Source: Shewanella sp. OMA3-2
GTDB taxonomy: Bacteria > Pseudomonadota > Gammaproteobacteria > Enterobacterales > Shewanellaceae
Direction: 5' to 3'
DNA: 64,000 nucleotides
NCBI RefSeq assembly: GCF_021513195.1
Contig: NZ_CP090974.1
Span: 1,686,001-1,750,000, forward strand
Position numbers and translations under genes: made by a program. Below, in pieces: positions 57,380-64,000 of this stretch (positions are counted from its first letter, which is position 1; the number at the start of each line of letters is the position of its first letter). Under the pieces are notes generated by a model. That model saw nothing but the letters and a program-made list of their open reading frames with translations, was not told where the DNA came from and did no database searches.

Positions 57380-57916
57380 ATGGAACAAGACACTTTATTG
57401 GGGTTGCTTAGTGCAACTGGTGCCGGTGATAAGCAGGCCTTTGCTGAATTGTATCAATTGACCAGTGGTCAGTTGTTTGCCGTTAGCCTAAAAATGCTGG
57501 GGCGACGAGAGCTGGCCGAAGAAGCGTTACAAGAGGCTTATGTAAAAATTTGGCATAACGCAACAGAGTATCAGCATGGTAAGGGGGCGGTATTAACCTG
57601 GATGATCAGTATTGTCCGTTACCGTGCTTTAGATATGCTGCGCTATCACAAGGTCAGAAAAGAAGAGGCACTTGAGGACGGGCAAGAAGCGATTTTTGAA
57701 GCGTCAACCCCAGATGATGGTCCTGATGTGGCTAAGAGTAAACTCGATGACTGTATGGGCGAGCTTGAACCACAGCAAAAGCAAGCTATTCATTTAGCTT
57801 ACTATAATGGCTTAACACATCATGAGGTAGTAGGGCACTTAGACTTACCACTTGGCACGATTAAAAGCTGGATCCGTAGAGGCTTACAACAACTGCAGAG
57901 GTGTTTAGCATTATGA
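57380..57916 (+). CDS. ECF sigma factor (SigK-like group)
   Basis: The protein is 178 residues. Region 2 is LFAVSLKMLGRRELAEEALQ followed by EAYVKIWHNA (about 31-62). Region 4 is IHLAYYNGLTHHEVVGHLDL followed by PLGTIKSWIRRGLQQL (about 137-174). Its last codon overlaps the anti-sigma start as ATGA, so the two are translationally coupled. It probably activates its own operon and, by position, the DUF4331 operon downstream; no shared promoter motif was found by eye. Confidence 0.92.
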   Translation: MEQDTLLGLLSATGAGDKQAFAELYQLTSGQLFAVSLKMLGRRELAEEALQEAYVKIWHNATEYQHGKGAVLTWMISIVRYRALDMLRYHKVRKEEALEDGQEAIFEASTPDDGPDVAKSKLDDCMGELEPQQKQAIHLAYYNGLTHHEVVGHLDLPLGTIKSWIRRGLQQLQRCLAL

Positions 57917-58653
57917 ATTATCGCGACCCCGAATTAAAAGAAGCATTAGCCGCTGAATATGTATTGGGCACATTACGTGGTCAAGCACGTCGTAGGTTTC
58001 AAAAGTTAATGATGCAAATCCCTAGCTTGCGTGAAAGCACCTGGGTATGGGAGCAACATTTACACGGCATGAATGACAAGCTAGCGCCGATAAAACCAGA
58101 CGCGCGAGTATGGCAGCAAATTAGTCTACGTCTTGGATTTACTTCACTTGAGGCTAAAACCGAGACTGGACAAGGTGTTGAGTTGACGGCTGACACTGAA
58201 TCTAATGTGGTGTCTATAGCATCATTTAAAACCCGTTTATGGCAAGGTGCCGCGTCATTGGCTACCGCCGCCGCAATCATAATGGCGGTTGTGATGGTCA
58301 AGCAGCAACCAATAGATATGCCTATTGCGCAACAAATGGCGGTTGTACAAGGCGCACAGTCACAAGCTTTATGGTTAATTGAAGTGACAGATAGCACCAT
58401 TGAGGTACGTTCAACCAGTAACTTCAAGCCATTGGCGAATAAAGATTACGAGTTGTGGATGATAGCAAAGGGTGTAGAAAATCCGATATCACTCGGTTTG
58501 TTGCCGAAATCAGGCCAATTATCATTGCCTAAAAACAGTCAGTTTGATGCGGTTGATATTGTGGCGTTAGCTGTGAGTTTAGAGCCATTAAACGGCTCAC
58601 CTAATGGTTTACCTACTGAGGTACTTTACACCGCTGAGTTAGCGATCTTATAA
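57913..58653 (+). CDS. Anti-sigma factor, RskA type
   Basis: The ATG at 57913, overlapping the sigma stop, gives 246 residues; the GTG at 57901 is less likely. An N-terminal anti-sigma domain (LKEALAAEYVLGTLRGQARR, about 5-24) is followed by one membrane helix (about 111-131) and an extracytoplasmic RskA domain with DYELWMIAKGVENPISLGLL. It should hold the sigma factor at the membrane until a periplasmic signal releases it. A terminator follows at 58772, so this is a two-gene operon. Confidence 0.9.
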   Translation: MNYRDPELKEALAAEYVLGTLRGQARRRFQKLMMQIPSLRESTWVWEQHLHGMNDKLAPIKPDARVWQQISLRLGFTSLEAKTETGQGVELTADTESNVVSIASFKTRLWQGAASLATAAAIIMAVVMVKQQPIDMPIAQQMAVVQGAQSQALWLIEVTDSTIEVRSTSNFKPLANKDYELWMIAKGVENPISLGLLPKSGQLSLPKNSQFDAVDIVALAVSLEPLNGSPNGLPTEVLYTAELAIL

Positions 58654-58771
58654 CTAAAGTAACCGTAGACAGAATGGTAACTGTGGTATTTATTGAAAGT
58701 GTAAGTGCGACTCAGTAGCGCATTAATCCATTACGGTTAGCATTGCTTACAGCATGATACTTAATAAAAAT

Positions 58772-58792
58772 GGCCTGAATTTGATTCAGGCC
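58772..58792 (+). terminator. Terminator of the ECF sigma/anti-sigma operon
   Basis: Perfect arms GGCCTGAAT (58772-58780) and ATTCAGGCC (58784-58792) are followed by seven T. Confidence 0.88.
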
Positions 58793-58986
58793 TTTTTTTA
58801 TCATTAATTTACCAAATTAGTTTTTTCTATAAAAAAAATAAAAATATATTTCATATTTAATTGTATTAAAACAGTATCTTAAGAATTACTTTGGTTAAAT
58901 GTAAAAATTAAATCCAATTTGTTGCATCCAATATCGCAGCTCAACCGTTTACTGATATGACTCTATTAAATAACAAGGAAATAGTC

Positions 58987-60576
58987 ATGCAAGTACTCAA
59001 AGTATCGCTTATCGCAAGTATCGTATGCAGCAGCTTATTAGGCGCAAATGCTTTTGCATCGAGCCACAGAGAAGCACCGAACATTACCCGTATGCCAACA
59101 TTAGACTCTACTGACTTTTATGCCTTTAACAGTTATGAGGCTGGACGTGAAGAATACGTCACGTTAATCGCTAACTATATTCCATTACAAGACGCTTATG
59201 GTGGACCGAACTATTACGCAATGGATCCCGCAGCGGTATACAGCATTCACATCGACAATGATGGTGATGCAGTAGAAGATTTAACCTTTCAATTTAAGTT
59301 CACTAACGAATTAGCTAATAACAACCAAGGTATTGCGTTAACCGTTGGCCCTGCGGGTAATCAACGCACGGTAGCTGTGCCGCTTAAAAATATTGGCGCT
59401 ATTACCGCTGGCGATCAAAGTGCAGCTAACTTTACAGAGTCTTATCAACTGAGTTTAGTTAAAGGACCACAAACCGACGGTATGGCTACCGTGTTAAGTA
59501 ACAGTAATGGCGCCACCATGTTCCATAAGCCACTTGATTATATCGGTAATAAAAGCTTTGGTGACACAGCAGCCTATGCCGACTACGCCAGTCAGTTTGT
59601 GTATCAATTTTCTATCGAAGGTTGTGCAAGTCCTGCCAAGGTGTTTGTTGGACAACGTAAAGATCCATTCGTAGTTAACCTAGGTAAAACGTTTGATTTA
59701 GTTAACTATGTACCCGTTGAAGGTGATAGTGCTCCCGGTGCTGGCGATCAAGGTGGCTTCCCAGGCGGCATTACTCAATCAAGTGACAACGATAATTTAG
59801 TCGATAAAAACGTTACGGCACTGTCTATCGAAGTACCAAAATCTTGTTTAACCACTCAAGGTAACGGCACCATTGGCGCATGGACAACGGCAAGCTTACC
59901 GCAAGCGCGCATTTTAAATCCAAACGCTAAAATCGGTAAAACTGAAGTTAATGGTGGGGCGCTTACCCAGGTGTCTCGTTTAGGTAATCCGTTAGTTAAT
60001 GAACTGGTTATTGGCTTAAAAGATAAAGACACATTCTCGAGTGCACATCCAAAAAATGACACTCAGTTTGCTGATTATGTGACTCACCCAAGTTTACCAG
60101 AGCTGCTAAACATACTGTTTAAAGATGCAGTGAATCAAACCTTGGGCGCTAATATTGAAACCCTAGCACCGACTAACTTTCCTCGTACCGATCTTGTTAC
60201 TGCATTTTTAACCGGTTTTGCCGGTGTAAACCAACTTGAAACCGTTACGCCGTCTGAAATGCTGCGATTAAACACAGGTATTCCTGCTAAACCACGTGAC
60301 ATGCAGTCAGCTTTTGGTGTTGCGGGCGATGACTTAGCCGGTTTCCCAAATGGCCGCCGTCCTGGTGATGATGTGGTTGATATTGCGCTACGTGTTGTGA
60401 TGGGGCGTTTATGTTATCCGATCCCAGTAAACGGAACCGACACTGACTTAGGTTTGTGTACAACCGATGATGCAAGTGTAGGTAATGTGCCCTTTACTGA
60501 TGGTGCTCCTGTGAATGCCAGCATGATGATGGACCACTTTCCTTACCTAGCGACGCCATTGTCTGGTTCAAAATAG
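58987..60576 (+). CDS. DUF4331 family secreted protein
   Basis: The ATG at 58987 has AAGGAAA about five bases upstream and gives 529 residues with a clean signal peptide ending NAFAS; the frame to 58957 has no such support. The mature N-terminus SSHREAPNITRMPTLDSTDF is the DUF4331 signature, and an acidic HIDNDGDAVEDLTFQF stretch follows at about 90-105. The protein should be periplasmic or exported. Its activity is unknown. It is the first of four closely spaced genes after the sigma/anti-sigma pair. Confidence 0.88.
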   Translation: MQVLKVSLIASIVCSSLLGANAFASSHREAPNITRMPTLDSTDFYAFNSYEAGREEYVTLIANYIPLQDAYGGPNYYAMDPAAVYSIHIDNDGDAVEDLTFQFKFTNELANNNQGIALTVGPAGNQRTVAVPLKNIGAITAGDQSAANFTESYQLSLVKGPQTDGMATVLSNSNGATMFHKPLDYIGNKSFGDTAAYADYASQFVYQFSIEGCASPAKVFVGQRKDPFVVNLGKTFDLVNYVPVEGDSAPGAGDQGGFPGGITQSSDNDNLVDKNVTALSIEVPKSCLTTQGNGTIGAWTTASLPQARILNPNAKIGKTEVNGGALTQVSRLGNPLVNELVIGLKDKDTFSSAHPKNDTQFADYVTHPSLPELLNILFKDAVNQTLGANIETLAPTNFPRTDLVTAFLTGFAGVNQLETVTPSEMLRLNTGIPAKPRDMQSAFGVAGDDLAGFPNGRRPGDDVVDIALRVVMGRLCYPIPVNGTDTDLGLCTTDDASVGNVPFTDGAPVNASMMMDHFPYLATPLSGSK

Positions 60577-60586
60577 GGAGTCTTAG

Positions 60587-61105
60587 ATGAATACATCAAC
60601 TAGAAATTTAACCAAACCGCTATTGTTAGTCAGCCTTTTGAGTGCCAGTTTATTGGCCGGTTGTAACTCTGATAATGACGCGATGAAAAGTGTTAATCAA
60701 GCTCCTGTAGCTGACGACATTATGCTAACCACAGTGACTGAAACGGCCGTTATGGGCCAAGTTAAGGCTACTGACAGCGACAATGATCCATTAATGTTTA
60801 CGCTAAAACAGCAACCAACGTTAGGGATGGTGAGTTTACAAGCTAATGGCGAGTTCATTTATACGCCAGCAAATGAAGTCACTGGCATGGACAGCTTTAC
60901 GATTACCGTAACCGATAGTGTTAATGCCCCGGTAAATGTGATGGTGTCGGTCGCTATTGATGCTCAGCAGTTGCAGTTTTCAAGTTTAAGTCGTGAGGCA
61001 TTTTTACAAAATGCTAATGATAAACCGTTACGGATTAATGGCCGCGAAATAGAAAATGATGTCAGCGGAATTAACTTTTACGACGACTTATTGCTTGATC
61101 AGTAA
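60587..61105 (+). CDS. Lipoprotein with an Ig/cadherin-like (VCBS-type) domain
   Basis: The protein is 172 residues. A lipoprotein signal with LLAGC puts the lipid-bearing cysteine at about residue 26. One bacterial Ig/cadherin-like repeat follows: NQAPVADDIMLTTVTET, then VKATDSDNDPLMFTLKQQPT and GEFIYTPANEVTGMDSFTIT. The DSDND stretch may bind calcium. It begins ten bases after the DUF4331 gene. The C-terminal 40 residues are not recognised. It may tether or assist the DUF4331 protein. Confidence 0.8.
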   Translation: MNTSTRNLTKPLLLVSLLSASLLAGCNSDNDAMKSVNQAPVADDIMLTTVTETAVMGQVKATDSDNDPLMFTLKQQPTLGMVSLQANGEFIYTPANEVTGMDSFTITVTDSVNAPVNVMVSVAIDAQQLQFSSLSREAFLQNANDKPLRINGREIENDVSGINFYDDLLLDQ

Positions 61106-61166
61106 CCGCATGAGTTAACCCGTTATACAAGGACGTTTATTGCCATGGAAGGCATTAGGAGAATAT

Positions 61167-62264
61167 ATGCAAGGTGTAGCAACTAGAATAAAACGTGCCA
61201 CAATAACAGCCTTAATCGGCGGCTGCTTAGTGTTGGCTAATACCAGTGTGGCTGAGCCATACACACCTAAAAGTGATGATGAAGTGGTCGCAAAGTGGAA
61301 AGTGCTTGATGATTCTCCTAACATTAAATCTGATCAAATTAGTCTAACCCAAATCAGTGACTTTATTGAACAAGGGCAGTATCCGGGAGAAGCCGATTAT
61401 CGTTATGGTCGCGCTAAAGCTTGGCTCCAAGCGAAAATGAATAACACTAGCCCAGATGCACAAACCTTGTATTTATATGCCCGAGTATTACAGCATCAAC
61501 ATCAATTTGATAAAGCGATTAAAGTGTTGCAGCGCGCAATTAGTTTAGATCCCTCAGCGATAAATAGTTGGTTATTAAAAGCCAATATTCATTTGGTGCA
61601 AGGAGATATTATAAGTGCGCGTGAAGCTTGTTTAGCCTTAATAGGTAAGGCGAGCATTTTACTTATTTCGGCCTGTGCATTAGAGGTTTCAGCACAAAAC
61701 GGCAAACTAGCAGAAAGTTATCAAGAGCTAGCTAGGTTATACACGGTATACAGCCCGACTAATGAGCAAGAAAAACAGTGGATCAGCCAAATACTGGCTG
61801 ATATGGCTTTAAGGCAAGCACAGGCCGACAATGCATTAGTGCATTTACAGCAAATTGAGTTAAATGTTGCCCCTGTCAGTTTATTAGCCCTATGGGCCGA
61901 TGTGCAGATGTCGCTAAATCAGTATGAACAAGTTATTGATAAAATTGGTGATATTGTTAATAGACATCCGGTTAAAGATGATGCTTTATTACTGCGCTTA
62001 GCTAAAGCAGAAAAGCAGCTTAATACCAACCTTGAATGGCAAACATTATTTGCCCAACGCGTTGAGTTGCGTGAGCAAAGACAAGACAGTTTACACGCAT
62101 CAGAACTGGCACAATATTATTTATACGTAGATGTGCAGCCGATAAAAGCACTTTATTGGGCCAAAATTAATTGGCGGGTGGCAAAGCAAATTAACGATCG
62201 ACTTTTACTCGAAAATGCTAGGTCACTGTTAAAAAGTAGCCAGCAAGATAAAGAGACGGCATAA
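61167..62264 (+). CDS. TPR-repeat exported protein
   Basis: The ATG at 61167 with TAGGAG about five bases upstream gives 365 residues; the frame to 61140 is less well supported. A basic N-terminus and hydrophobic stretch (about 12-30, ending TSVAEP) is a signal peptide or anchor. Tetratricopeptide repeats fill most of the rest, for example YARVLQHQHQFDKAIKVLQR followed by AISLDPSAINSWLLKANIHL. It probably serves as a scaffold for the other products of this operon. Confidence 0.82.
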   Translation: MQGVATRIKRATITALIGGCLVLANTSVAEPYTPKSDDEVVAKWKVLDDSPNIKSDQISLTQISDFIEQGQYPGEADYRYGRAKAWLQAKMNNTSPDAQTLYLYARVLQHQHQFDKAIKVLQRAISLDPSAINSWLLKANIHLVQGDIISAREACLALIGKASILLISACALEVSAQNGKLAESYQELARLYTVYSPTNEQEKQWISQILADMALRQAQADNALVHLQQIELNVAPVSLLALWADVQMSLNQYEQVIDKIGDIVNRHPVKDDALLLRLAKAEKQLNTNLEWQTLFAQRVELREQRQDSLHASELAQYYLYVDVQPIKALYWAKINWRVAKQINDRLLLENARSLLKSSQQDKETA

Positions 62265-62296
62265 GCGGTGTATTTGGGATAATAAGGGAATAGACA

Positions 62297-63421
62297 GTGA
62301 ATGTAATTAAACCAGTATTATTGATGATGAAAGTCTGTGTGATCTTACTAGCAATTCTGTCTAGTTATGGCAGCATGGCTCATCAAATGAGCACCAGTTA
62401 TTTGTCGATAAAAATTGACGCTCAGGGGCAAGTTCAGGGAACATGGCAACTTCGTCTATTTGACCTTTCTCAGCTAATTGATATTGATAATAATCAAGAT
62501 GGCCAACTTACCTGGCAAGAGATACAGATTAATAAACTTGCCACTAGCCAGTATTTACAGTCAGCTTTACAGATCAGTCGTGAGCAAACCTGCGGGCTAA
62601 TTTTTGATGTTGATCAGCAAATCGATCAACATTTTAATGAAGGGTATTTAGTGACTTCATTTAGTGGCCAATGCCATAGTATGGGGGCATTAAAAATTGA
62701 TTATCAAGCGATGTTTGAAATCGATACCGACCATAAATCGATAGTCACTATTGAAGCACCCGAGCATCAATATACTCGAGTCATCAGTAATGATAATCGC
62801 ACCTTGTTGATTAATCTCGCTGAAAGCCAAATTAGCGATACCTTTGTTGAGTATGTTTATCAAGGCATTATTCATATTTGGAAAGGCACCGACCATATTC
62901 TATTTTTATTAGCTTTACTGCTAACGTGTGTATTAAGCCGCGAGCAAAAACAATGGCAAGGGATTAAAAGTAAAATCCAAATTGTAAAACAAACTGCTTG
63001 GATTGTTACCGCATTTACGCTGGCGCATTCAATTACGCTTACCACCACAGCAATGGGTGTTATTAATTTTAGTAGCCACTGGATAGAGCTGGGTATTGCC
63101 TTATCAGTATTGTTAGCAGCCTTGAATAATGTTTGGCCAGTCGTGTTGAGATTAGGCTGGATTACCTTTGCATTTGGCTTATTACACGGTATGGGGTTTG
63201 CGGGAGTTTTAGGTGAACTTGGATTACCTGAAAATCAAAAAGTATTCACTATTCTAGCGTTCAACTTAGGTGTAGAAGTTGGGCAACTCGCTATTTTAAT
63301 GCTGGTATTACCTTTGTTAATGTTGGTTCGCCACACACTCTGGTATAAAAAGTGGGGGATGCAACTGGGGTCAATCATGATTGCCTTAATGGCCATTCAG
63401 TGGTCTATAGAACGCTTTTAA
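62297..63421 (+). CDS. HupE/UreJ_2 family membrane protein with an EF-hand-like loop
   Basis: A GTG at 62297 gives 374 residues; an ATG at 62324 would give a more usual signal peptide (MMKVCVILLAIL...SMA). A periplasmic domain of about 165 residues follows, with DNNQDGQLTWQE (about 64-75), a good 12-residue EF-hand loop. Six or so helices then carry the HupE motif GIIHIWKGTDHILFLLALLL, FTLAHSITL and FGLLHGMGFAGVL. The family includes nickel/cobalt permease relatives; the substrate here is unknown. It is the last gene of the operon. Confidence 0.85.
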   Translation: MNVIKPVLLMMKVCVILLAILSSYGSMAHQMSTSYLSIKIDAQGQVQGTWQLRLFDLSQLIDIDNNQDGQLTWQEIQINKLATSQYLQSALQISREQTCGLIFDVDQQIDQHFNEGYLVTSFSGQCHSMGALKIDYQAMFEIDTDHKSIVTIEAPEHQYTRVISNDNRTLLINLAESQISDTFVEYVYQGIIHIWKGTDHILFLLALLLTCVLSREQKQWQGIKSKIQIVKQTAWIVTAFTLAHSITLTTTAMGVINFSSHWIELGIALSVLLAALNNVWPVVLRLGWITFAFGLLHGMGFAGVLGELGLPENQKVFTILAFNLGVEVGQLAILMLVLPLLMLVRHTLWYKKWGMQLGSIMIALMAIQWSIERF

Positions 63422-63459
63422 TAGGTAATATCGACATATTATAGATGTTGCTATTTTAG

Positions 63460-63505
63460 AGGGGTTAACTTCCAATGAGGAAAAGATTGTTCGAGTTAAT
63501 CCCCT
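63460..63505. terminator. Possible terminator between convergent genes
   Basis: Arms AGGGGTTAAC (63460-63469) and GTTAATCCCCT (63495-63505) pair with one bulged base. It lies between the HupE-type gene and the minus-strand gene entering from the right. Confidence 0.4.
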
Positions 63506-63577
63506 TTGTTTTTCGTAGATCAATGTTATGCAAGCCGTTATGCTTGGTCTTTACAGCAATATCTTACGACGCAGCTA

Positions 63578-64000
63578 TTAGTCCCTGGCCATCTTTTGTA
63601 AAAACTCTAAGCGTTGCAGTTCTTGCTCATCGGGTTGCCATTGCTCATCTGATAGTTGCTCTACAGCAAAGTCGCCAAGATCAAAACTAGCTTGCTCGCT
63701 ATGGCCATAACGCGTTAACTCTCCAGGCACTCCTGGGCGAAGCTCTAATACAAAAGTCGCTATTTTGAACGGACCTGAGTGTTGTGCAAGTACCGCTTTA
63801 TAGGCTTTAAGCTCGATTTCAGCCTCACCTTGTGACAGTTTTTCTGAGCCGGTAAGTAGTGCTATTGGCTGACCGTTTTGTTGGTGTAAGTTGGCCCGTA
63901 AACGATAATAGCCCGCTTTTTCAACGGCGAGTTTGACGGGGATAACCATATCACTGCCTTCTGCCCGTACGTTACCTACACCGGTAATCGTGGCTGCTGG
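63578..64000 (-). CDS. C-terminal part of an uncharacterised protein (partial)
   Basis: The frame is open from the window edge to the stop at 63578, giving 140 residues; the real start lies outside. Visible text includes AAYRL-like beta strands such as KAGYYRLRANLHQQNGQPIA and LELRPGVPGELTRYG, ending in a Gln/Glu-rich tail LQRLEFLQKMARD. It resembles secreted beta-sandwich proteins and may belong to DUF4785, a weak guess. Its own terminator is shared with the convergent HupE-type gene. Confidence 0.65.
   Translation of the reverse strand, partial: PAATITGVGNVRAEGSDMVIPVKLAVEKAGYYRLRANLHQQNGQPIALLTGSEKLSQGEAEIELKAYKAVLAQHSGPFKIATFVLELRPGVPGELTRYGHSEQASFDLGDFAVEQLSDEQWQPDEQELQRLEFLQKMARD

Noticed and set aside
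63475..63690. 71-codon plus-strand frame near the right end
   Set aside because: It overlaps the minus-strand coding region from 63578 and carries no family features.

Overview
The window reads as chromosome of a gammaproteobacterium, most likely a low-GC Shewanella of the S. frigidimarina kind. I infer this from the fadI-fadJ / sixA / smrB-prmB-aroC / yfcL order (partly shared with E. coli), the MoxR-BatA-BatB/C-BatD stress operon, DUF3379 and DUF3466 family proteins, fabA facing rmf, and FadR/FabR-type operators. No database search was possible; names rest on recognised motifs and family architecture.

Layout. 1-5.2 kb: a minus-strand operon of an RND adaptor, an RND permease, a small DUF2892 membrane protein and a periplasmic rhodanese. 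5.4-8.6 kb: fadL with a FadR-like operator, and putP broken by a frameshift. 8.7-10 kb: a sigma factor and its DUF3379 partner. 10.2-17.4 kb: a six-gene moxR/bat operon. 17.7-21.2 kb: fadI-fadJ behind a second FadR-like operator. 21.9-22.7 kb: an unusual pair, a secreted protein made of fourteen 13-residue repeats followed by a 38-residue mini-protein carrying one related motif. 22.8-27.1 kb: a very large propeller/PAS/GGDEF/EAL sensor. 27.4-37 kb: housekeeping genes (M16 protease, sixA, smrB, prmB, aroC, transporter, NAD-kinase-like, yfcL, rRNA/tRNA methyltransferase). 37.2-38 kb: four identical initiator tRNA genes with decayed copies. 38.3-47.4 kb: rlmKL, glutaredoxin, uup, DUF3466, rmf, fabA and a Lon-like protease.

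47.7-52.2 kb is a small genomic island. It sits at a tRNA-Ser gene and is bounded by a perfect 30-bp direct repeat of the tRNA 3' end. It carries a tyrosine integrase, a strongly folded non-coding segment, integron-type gene cassettes with an attC site, the wreck of a group II (attC-targeting type) intron, and a Doc-type toxin with a short antitoxin. 52.6-56.5 kb: tyrS, a LuxR-type regulator and gdhA. 57.4-63.4 kb: an ECF sigma/anti-sigma pair followed by an apparent operon of DUF4331, lipoprotein, TPR and HupE/UreJ-type proteins. The window ends inside a further secreted or hypothetical gene.

Five conserved genes (putP, a ptrA-like protease, rlmKL, a Lon-like gene and gdhA) are each split by a 1-2 base loss. 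That many broken housekeeping genes in 64 kb points at least as much to indel errors in the assembly as to real gene decay. The fatty-acid genes fadL, fadI-fadJ and fabA share FadR-like sites and so probably form one regulon within the window.
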